A stretch of DNA of 64,000 nt from VAZQ01 sp963807865 (GCA_963807865.1 CAWEDK010000039.1:186001-250000); one strand, 5' to 3'. Counted from the first letter of the stretch, positions 25,809 through 34,963 are shown. Numbers and translations are program-made. The notes: a model not told the origin generated them from the sequence alone.

Positions 25809-26300
25809 TTACCCGCTGGTGCCCGCAGCGTCGAGGTGGCGCAGCCGGTCGAGCGCACCCTGCAGAATGAACGCCGCGGCGTGTTGGTCGATCACCTCGG
25901 CGCGCCGCGCCCGTGACATGTCGGCTGCGATCAACTCTCGCTCGACCGCGACGGTGGAGAGCCGCTCATCCCAAAGCGCGATCGGTAGTTCGGTCAACCG
26001 GGCGAGGTTGCGGGCGAACGCGCGAGTCGACTGGGCGCGAGGGCCTTCACTGCCGTCCATGTTGATGGGCAAGCCTAAGACGAAGGCGACCGCTTTGCGT
26101 TCGTTGGCAAGCGCGATGAGGCGCTTGGCATCGGCGGTGAAGTTGGTCCGCGTGATAGTCTCGACGCCGGTCGCGAGCCTGCGGTCAGGATCGCTGGCGG
26201 CGACCCCGATGGTCTTGGTGCCGAGATCAAGCCCCACCAACGTGCCGCGGCCGGGCAGATGCTCGGCCGCCTGGACCAACGGAAGGATGGGTGCCGCCAT
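25809..26300 (-). CDS. ruvX: RuvX/YqgF Holliday junction resolvase-like protein
   Basis: An RNase H-fold nuclease of 163 residues associated with rRNA 5' processing and recombination. The family motifs are GTLVGLDLGTKTIGVAASD with the first catalytic Asp, VLGLPINMDGSEGPRA, and WDERLSTVAVERELI with the second acidic pair, then a C-terminal Asp in DQHAAAFILQGAL. In many Rhizobiales this gene lies next to pyrB. Here the AEC permease and TctC genes are interposed. Confidence 0.93.
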   Translation of the reverse strand: MAAPILPLVQAAEHLPGRGTLVGLDLGTKTIGVAASDPDRRLATGVETITRTNFTADAKRLIALANERKAVAFVLGLPINMDGSEGPRAQSTRAFARNLARLTELPIALWDERLSTVAVERELIAADMSRARRAEVIDQHAAAFILQGALDRLRHLDAAGTSG

Positions 26301-26368
26301 CGCTGACGCCTAGCATGGGCCAGTGACAACGGCGAGCACCGGGAACGTGAAACACCCCCGCTGAAGCC

Positions 26369-26728
26369 TCAGGTATTGGGCGGCGGCGCAAAGAAACAAC
26401 GCCGGGTGCCATCCGGCCGCTTGCAGCGCCAGTAGGCCCCGTCCGGCGACGGCTGCGCCTCCGGTTCCGGAACGCGCTCGTCATAGAACTCCCGGTGCCC
26501 GTTGCCCTCGATCGTGCCCCATCCGCTCAAGGCATAGCCCGACGATGTAAGCGTCACTGATTTCGGGTCCATCATGGCGCAGTCGCCAACGCCGCAGCAC
26601 CATTCGCCAGCGGCGTTCCGATGTCCGCCGCGCGAAATCCAGCTATCGTGGGCGAAAAGGCTCGGTGCAACGATGACGAGGGAGGCGAGTGCGAGCAAAA
26701 GCCTGGCAAGGCATCCGAACATGGGCAA
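26369..26728 (-). CDS. secreted cysteine-containing protein of unknown function
   Basis: A 119-residue protein with a signal peptide (about residues 1-26, LLLALASLVIVAPSLFA). The mature part begins HDSWISRGGHRNAAGEWCCGVGDC. Cysteines are at the CC pair, the following GDC, and further on YWRCKRP and TRRCFF, so one or more disulfides are likely. The pattern resembles small periplasmic proteins of unknown function seen in Bradyrhizobium relatives. It stands alone, 69 bases downstream of ruvX on the same strand but with its 3' end towards it reversed in order, so it is upstream of ruvX. Confidence 0.65.
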   Translation of the reverse strand: MPMFGCLARLLLALASLVIVAPSLFAHDSWISRGGHRNAAGEWCCGVGDCAMMDPKSVTLTSSGYALSGWGTIEGNGHREFYDERVPEPEAQPSPDGAYWRCKRPDGTRRCFFAPPPNT

Positions 26729-27073
26729 AAGTCCCTTTCGTTTGTCCCGGCAGGCTATCGATCAGTCCGTCAACGTGGACTCCTTGGGTCAATTTGGGTT
26801 GGTTTCGTGCGCCCCAGCAACCCGGCTGAACCGCTCAAGAGCGGCGTCAGCGCCGAGTAGCACCCGAATCAACCTCCTGATCCGTCAGGGTAAAGCAACA
26901 CTTGTGCGACGCAAAACAAGAATTATTGCAATGCAGCAATAGCGGCTGCGCGGGGGTCGTTGTCCTGACACTGAAAAAGTGCTCAGTCTGCATGCTTCAA
27001 ATGCGTCGAATTCATTTTCCCGGCTCGTTTTTGGCACGGCGGATGATCGACAAGGCGCAAGCAGGAGGGCGAC
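26729..27073. other. 345-base intergenic region, nothing recognised
   Basis: This separates two divergent genes (the secreted protein at 26369-26728 and the binding protein at 27074) and must carry both promoters. It includes an AT-richer stretch at about 26905-26945 with a near-palindromic TTGCAATGCAGCAA. I see no tRNA, no long open frame with a ribosome binding site and no strong terminator. Confidence 0.5.
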
Positions 27074-27847
27074 ATGCGAATGACTTTGTTGGGCGGTCTT
27101 ACGGTGCTGTCGATCGTCGCGATGGGCAGTGTGCGGGACGCGGCGGCGGCCGAAATCAAGGTGTTGACCGCGGGCGCGTTCAAGCAGGTGCTGCTCGCGC
27201 TCGTGCCGGAGTTCGAGAAGCAGACCGGCCACAAGGTGATTGTCGAGAACGAGACGGTTGGCGCGCTGACCAAACGGATTGACGGCGGTGAGGCATTCGA
27301 CGTCGCGGTCCTCACGCCGCGGGCCGTCGACGATCTTGCCGGCAAGGGCAAGTTCGCCGCCGGCAGCCGGCAGAATCTCGCGCGCGTCGGTGTCGGTGTC
27401 GTCGTCAAGGACGGGACGCCCAAGCCGGATATCAGTTCGGTCGATGCCTTCAAGAAGGCGCTGATCGCGGCCAAGTCGGTCGCCTATATCGATCCGGCGG
27501 CTGGCGGTTCGAGCGGCATCTATGTCTCCGGATTGCTCGACAAGCTGGGCATCGCCGGCGAGGTGAAGCCGAAGGCCAAGCTGATCCACGGCGGAGCCGT
27601 CGCCGAGCACATCGCGCGCGGCGAAGCTGAGGTGGGCATCCATCAGATCAGCGAGATCCTGCCCGTGAAGGGCATCGTGCTGGTCGGTCCGCTGCCGGCT
27701 GAGATTCAGAACTTCACCGTCTATGCCGCCGGTCTCAGCGCCAACGCCAAGCAGGCGGAAGCAGCCAAGGCACTGATCAAGGCGCTGACCGGCCCGGCCG
27801 CCGCTGACGTGCTCAAGTCCAAGGGCATGGAGCCGGCACAATCGTGA
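27074..27847 (+). CDS. ModA-like extracellular substrate-binding protein
   Basis: A periplasmic binding protein of 257 residues of the type 2 fold. It has a signal peptide (about 1-25, ending DAAAAE), then VLTAGAFKQVLLALVPEFEK, the GEAFDVAVLTPRAVDDL segment, and SVAYIDPAAGGSSGIYVSG, all patterns of molybdate/tungstate-binding ModA relatives. A ribosome binding site AGGAGGG lies 8 bases before the ATG. No modB or modC gene is nearby, so the name reflects fold rather than substrate; many orphans of this subfamily occur in Rhizobiales. It lies eight bases before a haloacid dehalogenase gene and probably forms an operon with it. Confidence 0.86.
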   Translation: MRMTLLGGLTVLSIVAMGSVRDAAAAEIKVLTAGAFKQVLLALVPEFEKQTGHKVIVENETVGALTKRIDGGEAFDVAVLTPRAVDDLAGKGKFAAGSRQNLARVGVGVVVKDGTPKPDISSVDAFKKALIAAKSVAYIDPAAGGSSGIYVSGLLDKLGIAGEVKPKAKLIHGGAVAEHIARGEAEVGIHQISEILPVKGIVLVGPLPAEIQNFTVYAAGLSANAKQAEAAKALIKALTGPAAADVLKSKGMEPAQS

Positions 27848-27854
27848 GCCGGCG

Positions 27855-28562
27855 ATGGCCGTCGCGGTAAGGGCACTGTTCTTCGATGTGTTCGGCACGC
27901 TGGTGGACTGGCGCACCAGCATCGCACGCGAGGCCGAGCACATTCTCGCGCCGCTCGGCCATTCGCTCGATTGGCATGCCTTCGCCGACGCCTGGCGTTC
28001 CGAATATCAGCCGGCGATGGACGAGGTACGCTCGGGCCGCATCCCGTTCTGCAAGCTCGACGTGCTGCACCGGCACAACCTCGAGCGCATCCTGCCGCGC
28101 TTCGGCATTTCCGGTGTCGCAGAACCGGCGATGCAGAACCTCAATCTGGCATGGCATCGCCTCGATGCTTGGCCCGACGTGCCGCCTGGGCTGGCGCGGC
28201 TGAAACAACGCTTCTGGCTCGCGCCGGTCTCGAACGGCAACATCTCGCTGATGGTCGACCTGGCGCGCCGCAACAGCCTGCCCTGGGACGCCATCCTGGG
28301 TTCGGAGGTGGCGCGCGATTTCAAGCCCAAGCCGCGTGTCTATCTCGCCGCCTGCGAAGCCTTCGACCTGCCGCCCGGCGACTGCATGATGGTCGCCGCG
28401 CACAGCAACGACCTGACGCATGCGGCGAGCTGCGGCCTGCGTACGGCGCACATTGCTCGGCCCCACGAACATGGCCCGGGCACGGGCGAGCCGGCGCCGA
28501 AGGTGCCGGTCGACGTCTCCGCCGTCAGTCTCGAAGACTTGGCGACGAGGCTGAATGTGTGA
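27855..28562 (+). CDS. HAD superfamily haloacid dehalogenase type II
   Basis: A 235-residue HAD hydrolase of the L-2-haloacid dehalogenase type. The nucleophile motif is FFDVFGTLVDWRTS near residue 9, motif II is APVSNGN, the Lys of motif III is in RDFKPKPRVY, and motif IV is MMVAAHSNDL, where classical dehalogenases have AAHxWDLxGA. The Asn-Asp in place of Trp-Asp is a slight variant. It would hydrolyse the carbon-halogen bond of short 2-haloacids to 2-hydroxyacids, although many such proteins have no proven substrate. It directly follows the ModA-like gene. Confidence 0.87.
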   Translation: MAVAVRALFFDVFGTLVDWRTSIAREAEHILAPLGHSLDWHAFADAWRSEYQPAMDEVRSGRIPFCKLDVLHRHNLERILPRFGISGVAEPAMQNLNLAWHRLDAWPDVPPGLARLKQRFWLAPVSNGNISLMVDLARRNSLPWDAILGSEVARDFKPKPRVYLAACEAFDLPPGDCMMVAAHSNDLTHAASCGLRTAHIARPHEHGPGTGEPAPKVPVDVSAVSLEDLATRLNV

Positions 28563-28571
28563 AGCGCGGCG

Positions 28572-29543
28572 TTACTTGGCGGTCGTCAAGCCAGCGGCCT
28601 TCGCCACCTTCGTCCATTTTTCGATTTCGCTCTTGATCCGTCCGGCGAACTCGTCAGGTGTGTTGCCGACCGGGTCCGCGCCCTCGCGCGCCATCCGGGC
28701 ACGGACCTCGGGTGTGTTGAGCATTTGCACCAGTTCGTGGTTGATCTTGGCGATGATGTCTTTGGGCGTGCCCGCTGGCGCGAAAACGCCCTGCCACGAA
28801 TTGATCTCGTAATCCGGGAAGCCCAGTTCGGCGATGGTTGGCACCTCGGGCAGATAGGGCAGCCGTTGCGCGGTGGTGACCGCGAGCACGCGCAATGTCC
28901 CGTTCCGCACGTGCTGCAAGGAGGCCGGCACCAAGCTGAAATAGACCTTCACATGCCCGCCGATGATGGCGTTCGCTACCTCTGCGTTGCCCTTGAACGG
29001 GACGTGAACCAGGTCGATCCCGGCCATCGTCTTGAACATCTCACCGGCGAGATGCGGCGAAGTGCCGTTGCCGGCGGAGGCATAGTCGAGTCCGCCCGGC
29101 ATGGAGCGGGCGAGCGCGATGAACTCCTTGAGATTGGTCACCGGCATCGAGGCGTGCACCACCAGCATCAGCGGTAAGGAAGCAAGCTCGGTGATCGGCG
29201 CGAAGTCTTTGATGGAGTCGTACGGCAGCTTTTGCAGGGCTGGGGTGATGGCAAAGCCGATCGTGCTCACCAGCAGGGTGTGGCCATCGGGCGGCGCCTT
29301 GGCGACGATCCCGGTCCCGATCGTACCGCCGCTGCCGGGGCGGTTGTTGACCACCACGGTCGCGCCCCAGCTTTCGGTGAAGCGCTGCGATATCAGCCGG
29401 GCGATATTATCGGTGGTGCCGCCGGCGGTGAAGGGAACGACGAGATCGATCTGCTTCTTCGGGTAGGGCTGCGCCGTTGACGGCAAGCCGCCGACCAGCG
29501 TCACACACACAATGGAGCCGACCACGCATCCTGCGAGTCGCAT
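28572..29543 (-). CDS. tripartite tricarboxylate transporter binding protein (TctC/Bug family)
   Basis: A second Bug-family periplasmic receptor, 323 residues, with a signal peptide (about 1-24) and the mature start YPKKQIDLVVPFTAGGTTDN. It carries NNRPGSGGTIGTGIVAK, VPFKGNAEV and the closing IEKWTKVAKAAGL. The 3' end meets the dehalogenase gene end tail to tail at a 9-base gap. No TctA or TctB is near. The ligand is unknown and is probably a carboxylic acid by family precedent. Confidence 0.9.
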   Translation of the reverse strand: MRLAGCVVGSIVCVTLVGGLPSTAQPYPKKQIDLVVPFTAGGTTDNIARLISQRFTESWGATVVVNNRPGSGGTIGTGIVAKAPPDGHTLLVSTIGFAITPALQKLPYDSIKDFAPITELASLPLMLVVHASMPVTNLKEFIALARSMPGGLDYASAGNGTSPHLAGEMFKTMAGIDLVHVPFKGNAEVANAIIGGHVKVYFSLVPASLQHVRNGTLRVLAVTTAQRLPYLPEVPTIAELGFPDYEINSWQGVFAPAGTPKDIIAKINHELVQMLNTPEVRARMAREGADPVGNTPDEFAGRIKSEIEKWTKVAKAAGLTTAK

Positions 29544-29567
29544 CGTCTCGTCCTCCCTATGGGACGA

Positions 29568-29942
29568 TCACCCTGGGCACTTATGAAGTACGGCCTTGTA
29601 GGTGTTGTCCTGGTCCGCGAAATCGAGCGTGTTGCTGTCGCGGATGGTGAAGCTCACCTCACCCAGCATCACGGCGCCGCCCGGTCCCTTGCATTCGACA
29701 TGGACGAAGAACTTGTTGCCCTCGCGCTTACGGTCCCGGATCGTGCAGATCCCGAACACCGAGGATTCGATTTCTTTCAGGCTGATTTTCACGCGTGAGA
29801 CGTTGGTATCCGAACTGTCGCCCTTACAGATCTGGTTTTCCGTGTAGGTGCCCGCGATGGCAAAATCCTCCTCGGCCCCCAGCGGTGCGGCGGCCAACCC
29901 CAGGGCCACGGCAAGTCCAAACATCGCACCCAGGGACTTCAT
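29568..29942 (-). CDS. small secreted protein of unknown function
   Basis: A 124-residue protein. A signal peptide is seen at residues 1-27 (MKSLGAMFGLAVALGLAAAP then LGAEE). The mature part has three cysteines (QICKGDSS, FGICTIRD, VECKGPGG) plus a final HKCPG, with a beta-strand-like pattern, so it is probably a disulfide-bonded periplasmic domain. The start at 29942 is set by the signal peptide, though the frame is open further upstream. It is 25 bases upstream of the TctC gene and may be co-transcribed with it. Confidence 0.65.
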   Translation of the reverse strand: MKSLGAMFGLAVALGLAAAPLGAEEDFAIAGTYTENQICKGDSSDTNVSRVKISLKEIESSVFGICTIRDRKREGNKFFVHVECKGPGGAVMLGEVSFTIRDSNTLDFADQDNTYKAVLHKCPG

Positions 29943-30084
29943 CGCCTTCCTCTCCTCCACACCGCCCGCATCACAATATCGCCTTTCGCGCGAGTGTAAT
30001 AAGTCTTCGACTCGTGGCCAACGGGCAATTTGGTTTTCGGCATTCTCCGGGTGCGTCGACTTGACAGGTGACAGGGATACGCAA

Positions 30085-31165
30085 GTGGAGGGATTGACCG
30101 GAAACTTGGTGCCCATCCCGCTGGTCGATGCGCGCGCCAGCGGGCCGGTCGGTCACGCAATCGAAGGACAGGCGCGTGCCCGAGCGTTGCATGACGACTG
30201 CCTGACTTGGCTGCCGCGGGCCGTCCAGTTGCTGTTACCGGTGATGGACAGCGCGTCGCGCCGATGGCTGCGGCGTTCGTCCTCGCCCTATATCGGGGAG
30301 ATCGACGCCATTGCTCAGGCGCTCGATTTGTCCGGGATCTGGTTTCTCAATGGCAGTTATGAGTGGGGCTGCACTGCGCTCGCCCGCGACGAGGGCGGCG
30401 TGCCCTGGATCGCCCGGACCCTCGACTGGCCGTTTCCCGGCCTTGGCCGCCATGTCGAGGTCGCGCGCATGCAGGGGGAGGGCGGCGAATTCTATGGCGT
30501 CACATGGCCGGGTTATGTCGGCGTGCTGACCGCGATGGCGCCGGGGCGCTTTGCGGCGGCGATCAATCAGGCGCCGCTTTGGCGCCGGACGCGAGCCCCG
30601 TGGCTGCGCCCGGCGGACATCGCATTGAACGCGGTGCGGACGTGGCGCATTCGCTCGGTCTCCGCCCGATCATCTGCTGCGCGATGTGTTCGAGACCTGC
30701 CGGAATTTTGCCGAGGCCAAGCAAAAGCTGGAGCGGACGCCAATTGCGCGGCCGGTCATTTTCACGCTGGCAGGCTGCGATGCCGGCGAACGCTGCGTCA
30801 TCGAGCGCACCGAAGACAGCTTTGCAACCCGGACAGAAAACACCTCGGCCGCAAACGATTGGTGGCAGAGCACGTCGCCGTGGGAGGCCCGTGTGAGTTC
30901 CGCGGTCATGCTGACCCGCACATATGAAGAAGCGGCCGCCAACAGCCGCCTGCGGCGCGAGACCCTCGCGGCATGGACGTCATCGCTGGCCGGCGCTGGG
31001 TTCGCCTGGGTCACACCGCCGGTGCTCAATCCGTTCACGCGGATGGCGGTGGAGATGTGTCCGGCCAACGGTACCTTGCGGGTTGCCGGCTACGAGGGGG
31101 AGCCGGAAGGCGCATTGCCGCGTCAGGTGACGCAGCTTCGCGAGATCGCGCTGGCGGACGCTTGA
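30085..31165 (+). CDS. C45 / acid-ceramidase-like Ntn amide hydrolase (one frameshift)
   Basis: The protein resembles the linear amide C-N hydrolases of the Ntn fold (acyl-CoA:6-APA acyltransferase and NAAA-like). The key motif is GSYEWGCTALARDEGG, whose Cys would be the autoproteolytically exposed nucleophile, followed by WIARTLDWPF, where the RxLDW segment is the family's substrate-pocket signature. The frame is lost near 30655 and resumes with PPDHLLRDVFETC, continuing through IARPVIFTLAG and CVIERTED to the stop at 31165. No ATG is available at the start, so GTG at 30085 or 30109 is likely; the choice is uncertain. The substrate is unknown. Confidence 0.7.
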
Positions 31166-31243
31166 AACGTGGTCGATGGTCGCGGCCTTCGACATGATTT
31201 CGTCCCAACTGGCGGACTAACTCGGCTCTTCGAGGGGACCGGC

Positions 31244-31585
31244 ATGCGGCGGATTGGGTTACGTCTTGTAGCGATGGCGGTGGCCGTGAGCGCGTGGACG
31301 TTGGCAACCGCGCGTAGCGAAGCCGCGCCGGCGACCGGACCGGCAGCGATGCGTGCAGCAACCGCTGCGCTCTCCGTGTTCGAGGCGGCACAGTTCTTCC
31401 ATCTCGGCCGTCCTTATTGCTGGTATCCCTACGGCTGGGCTGGGGCTGGCTGGTATTGGTGCGGCTACGGCACGCGCGCCGGCTTGGGCTGGGGCGGCGG
31501 CCATGGCTGGAACAACTGGATCGTGCCGCGCACCTACCGCGCCTACCGCCACCACCCCGCCGAGCGGTTCAGGCACTACCACTAA
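31244..31585 (+). CDS. exported Gly/Trp/Tyr-rich protein
   Basis: A 113-residue protein with a signal peptide of about 30 residues (MRRIGLRLVAMAVAVSAWTL, then an Ala-rich cleavage site). The mature part is rich in Trp, Tyr, Gly and His: YCWYPYGWAGAGWYWCGYG with two cysteines, then a GWGGGHGW repeat and a basic, His-containing tail (AYRHHPAERFRHYH). Such proteins are common in Bradyrhizobium relatives, often annotated as hypothetical exported proteins. Function is unknown. It stands alone, convergent with the TctC gene that follows. Confidence 0.65.
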   Translation: MRRIGLRLVAMAVAVSAWTLATARSEAAPATGPAAMRAATAALSVFEAAQFFHLGRPYCWYPYGWAGAGWYWCGYGTRAGLGWGGGHGWNNWIVPRTYRAYRHHPAERFRHYH

Positions 31586-31600
31586 AGGCCGGTTGCGCGA

Positions 31601-32567
31601 TCAGTCGAGGCGAATGTTCGCGTCGCGAATGATCTTGAGCCACTTGTCGTATTCAGCTTTTACGAATGGTACGAGGCGATCCGCACTCATTTCCATGAGT
31701 TCGCCGCCGTTCGATTCGAATCTCGGTTTGAGCTCTGGAAGCGACTGGGCGATTGCCTCCTGCAGACGTGCGATCGTCGCTGGTGGCGTTTTCGCCGGGG
31801 CGAACAGACCAATCCATGAATCGATCTCCAGATTGGGCACGCCAGCCTCGGTCATGGTCGGGACATCCGGGATTTGCGGATTGCGCTTGGCGGTCAGGAT
31901 GCCGATCCCCTTGACCTGGCCGGACTTGACGTAGGGCAGGGCACCGGGCGTCGAGTTCGAAGAACAAATCGACGCGACCGGACAGCAGATCGGGGAATGC
32001 CAAGGCCGATCCGCGATATGGGACCTCCAGGAATTTCGTGCCCGTGAAGCTCATGAAGGCTGCGCCGACGATATGCTGGCCCGTGCCGGTGCCGGCATTG
32101 GCCAGCTTCAGTCCGCCGGGATTCTTGCGCGCAGCCTCGATGATTTCTTTTGGCGTGGAATACGGCAACTGCGTCGATCCGACCAGCGTGTAGGAAATAT
32201 TGAACACCAGCGCGACGGGGACGAGGTCCTGCAGCGGGTCGTAAGCGAGCTTCCGATAGAGGCCGGCGTTGAACGCGATGTTGCTCAATCCGCCGACCAG
32301 CAGCGTGTAGCCGTCGGGTGGCGCAGTCACCACGAACTGCGTCCCGACAATGGTTCCGGCGCCCGGCCGGTTTTCGACGACGAACGTCTGCCCAAGCCGG
32401 CGGGTCAACTGATCGGCCAGCAGACGTCCGACGATATCGTAGCTCCCGGAGGGACCGATCGGCACAATGATCTTGACCGGGCGATCCGGATAGGTTTGCG
32501 CGGAAGCGGCGGAAACGGAAGCGACGATGCCCAAGGCAAGCATGAACAGCGCGGTACGAATTGCCAT
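31601..32567 (-). CDS. tripartite tricarboxylate transporter binding protein (one frameshift)
   Basis: A third Bug-family receptor. A signal peptide (MAIRTALFMLALGIVASVSA then ASA) precedes YPDRPVKIIVPIGPSGSYD, with ENRPGAGTIVGTQFV and VPYRGSALAFPDLLSGRVD downstream. The frame is lost near 31955 and resumes with STPGALPYVKSGQ, VPTMTEAGVPNLEID, and the typical end AEYDKWLKIIRDANIRLD. One base change restores about 322 residues. The start at 32567 is set by the signal peptide. It is in the same direction as the exported RidA-like gene to its right, with a gap of about 130 bases. Confidence 0.86.
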
Positions 32568-32698
32568 CGTCGGCACTCCTGCAATCTGGCCGACAGCAGG
32601 ATACACCACCGCATCGCTTTGCAAGCGGCATTCGGTCGCGCACGCGAGCTGGCGGGTCGGGCAGGGGGGACCTGGCCGCCTCCACCCTTCCGGCAGGT

Positions 32699-33191
32699 CT
32701 ATTCGTGCGACACCGCGGTGACGTCAATTTCGATCATCATTTCCGGAAAGGCCAGCGAACTGATGCCCAGCAGCGTTTGTGCCGGGACGGTCGCGCCAGC
32801 GAAATTCGCGCCGGAGCACTTCGCCCAATCCAGCCGGTAGCGCATGTCGGTGACATAGACCGTCATCTTGACCGCATCCTTGAGGCTCGAGCCGTTCGCC
32901 GCCAGTGCGCGCTTGATCTTGTCGTAGGCGTAGTTGCATTGCGCCAGCGAAATCGCCGGCATGACGGATCTTGCCGCGCGGCCCCTCCTCGTCCTCCGAG
33001 CCGACACCGGCTAGGAAGATGAATTTGCCCTTGCCCATATTGGTGATGGTGACGGCTTCGGAGAAGATGCCGGGCGTCCATTTGGAATAGTTGTACGACT
33101 TCTTTTCCATCGCCTCTTGCGCCGGGACGGGCGCAAGATGCATCACGAACAATGCGGCGGCCGATGTGAGCAGCGTGACGAGCTTCGACAT
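32699..33191 (-). CDS. exported RidA-like protein (one frameshift)
   Basis: A RidA/YjgF-superfamily domain behind a cleavable signal peptide. Residues 1-25 read as a secretion signal (LLTSAAALFVMHLAPVPAQ). The mature part has FSEAVTITNMGKGKFIFLAGVG, then after a frameshift near 32960 LAQCNYAYDKIKRALAANG, MTVYVTDMRYRLDW and PAQTLLGISSLAFPEMMIEI with the usual C-terminal strand. Most RidA proteins are cytosolic, so the signal peptide is notable. The reconstructed protein is about 163 residues. No Arg equivalent to the catalytic one of RidA was identified. Function is unknown. Confidence 0.78.
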
Positions 33192-33354
33192 GTCGAACTC
33201 CTGTTGGGGACCCGGGGCATGCAGATTGACGCAAGAGCGCCGGCCGGTGCAATCGACCCAGGGTTGGCAGGATGCAGACCGCCGGACATCGACGCGCGAG
33301 CGCGGCGTGCACTGCGGCAGTCGTCTGCCGCGGATCGACCATGAGGGCACGGCG

Positions 33355-33814
33355 ATGACGCTGGCGCTGCAGATTCTCTATTTCGAAGACCTCGCCGTCG
33401 GCATGACCGAGCGGCTGTCGAAGACCATGGCGTCGTCCGACGTCGTCGGCTTCGCGCAGGTGACCGGCGACCGCAACCCGATCCACCTGTCGGAGCATTT
33501 CGCCGCCAAGACGCAGTTCAAGAAGCGCATCGCGCACGGGCTCTACACCGCGAGCCTGATCTCGGCGGTGCTCGGCACGCGGCTGCCGGGACCGGGCGCG
33601 GTCTACATCTCCCAGACCCTCAACTTCCGCGCGCCGGTGAAGATCGGCGACACCGTCGAGGTCATCGTCGAGGTCGCCGAGCTGATCCCGGAGCGGCTGC
33701 GGGCGCGGCTCGCCTGCACCTGCAAGGTCGGCGACGAGATCGTGCTCGACGGCGAGGCCTGGGTGAAGGTGCCGTCGTCTTCGGCGAGCGGACGGCCGCT
33801 GCCCAGGATTCTGA
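33355..33814 (+). CDS. MaoC family (R)-specific enoyl-CoA hydratase
   Basis: A hot-dog-fold hydratase of about 152 residues. The catalytic region is FAQVTGDRNPIHLSEHFAA with the Asp and His of the hydratase dyad, followed by KRIAHGLYTASLISAVLGT and VYISQTLNFRAPVKIGDTV. It would hydrate trans-2-enoyl-CoA to (R)-3-hydroxyacyl-CoA. As sequenced the frame stays open to 33963 with an Arg/Pro-rich tail that is the antisense of the next gene. A one-base change near 33780-33800 would give a stop at 33812-33814, the normal length and a clean convergent junction. I use that end; it is an inference. Confidence 0.85.
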
Positions 33815-33843
33815 CGCGGCGCCCGTGGCTTCCGGGCGTCGGA

Positions 33844-34567
33844 TCAGGAGGCCCGGCGCAGCGCCGCGCCGTCGCGCAGCGCGCCGAGGATGGCGAGCGC
33901 CCGCCCCATCGACGAATTCCCGGGTCGGCGCCGAGAACGCCTTGGTGTTCCAGGGCATCATGAAGCCGTGCAGGACGCCCGGAAAGATGTGCACCTCGAC
34001 GTTCGGCTGGCGGGCGGGGACGGCCCGGTAGGCGTCGAGCACCGGCGCCGGCGCGGCGTGGTCCTGGTCGCCCCAGATGATGCAGACCGGCGCGGTGACG
34101 CCGTCGAGCTCCTGGATGAAGTCGAGCATCTGGGTGCCGTGGCACGAAATGCCCGCGTCGTAGCCAAGCCGCTTCGGCCCGAGGATGGCGTAGGGCCCGC
34201 CGAAGCAGAAGCCCATCGCGGCGGCGCGGCCGTTGTGCCGCGGCAGCTTGCGGATTTCCGCGAGCGTGTCGGCCATGTCGGCTTCGCCGGCCTTGATGCG
34301 CTCGAGCCGGGGCTGCGAGCGCTGCGCGGCGCGCGGATCGGAGGCCGGCAGCGGCCCGGGAACCGTCCGGGAGAACAGGTCCGGCGCCGCGGCGATGTAG
34401 CCGTGCGCGGCGAACTCGTCGCAGAGCGCCTGGATGTCGGCATCGACCCCATGCACCGCCGACGCGAGCACCACCGCGGGCGCCTTGCCGTCGCCTTCCG
34501 GCAACGCGAGGTAGCAGTCGAACGTGCCGCCGGAGCTTGCGCCGATCTGGATGGTCTTGCCGGACAT
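33844..34567 (-). CDS. dienelactone hydrolase family protein (one frameshift)
   Basis: An alpha/beta hydrolase of the dienelactone hydrolase family, about 240 residues. It has AAVMGFCFGG-type nucleophile motif (here AAMGFCFGGPYAI with the catalytic Cys), the IIWGDQDHAAP region with the Asp, and FPGVLHGFMMP with the His, completing the Cys-Asp-His triad. Near 33918 the frame shifts; the alternative frame continues SMGRALAILGALRDGAALRR and stops at 33844-33846. Unshifted, the frame would run antisense through the MaoC gene to 33662. Enzymes of this family hydrolyse dienelactones in aromatic-compound degradation and other esters. Confidence 0.85.
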
Positions 34568-34806
34568 GAGGGGATTTCCTGCTGTGGTTCAGATCCGGAG
34601 CCATCGTAGCGCGGATGCGCGGCGCGGCGAAATCCGGTCGTGATTGCGGCCAAAACGCGCGGTTTTTCGCGTTCCCGCATTCAGAATTTTGTTGCGTCAT
34701 TTGCCACAGCCGAGGCGGCACGAAAATCGCGGCGTGAACCAATCCGAAAGCTGAAGCGACCAATATGCGTGCGCCGGACGGGCCGGCCAACAAACAGGGG
34801 GCTCAC

Positions 34807-34899
34807 ATGTTGACGATCATTCCGGTGGTGGCGATCTGGATTGCCTGCACGATGACCCTGGCGATTGCCGGGATCGTGGCCGCGACCGCCGAGGACTGA
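34807..34899 (+). CDS. 30-residue single-helix membrane peptide (candidate)
   Basis: A short open frame with an ATG at 34807 and a TGA at 34897-34899. It encodes a hydrophobic stretch (LTIIPVVAIWIACTMTLAIA) followed by GIVAATAED, a single membrane helix with an acidic C-terminus. An AGGGGG ribosome binding site lies 6 bases upstream. No similarity is known to me, but sequence and start context look like a real small membrane protein. It precedes another small membrane-anchored protein gene by about 65 bases. Confidence 0.45.
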   Translation: MLTIIPVVAIWIACTMTLAIAGIVAATAED

Positions 34900-34963
34900 C
34901 GTCCGACCGCGGCAGCCGCACTCGCGGGCAGCCGCCGATCTAACGCCCAGGAATATCCGTTTC

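Noticed and set aside
33662..33843. Continuation of the dienelactone hydrolase frame through the MaoC gene
   Set aside because: Homology stops near 33918 and resumes in another frame with a stop at 33844; the continuation is antisense of MaoC and Arg/Pro-rich.
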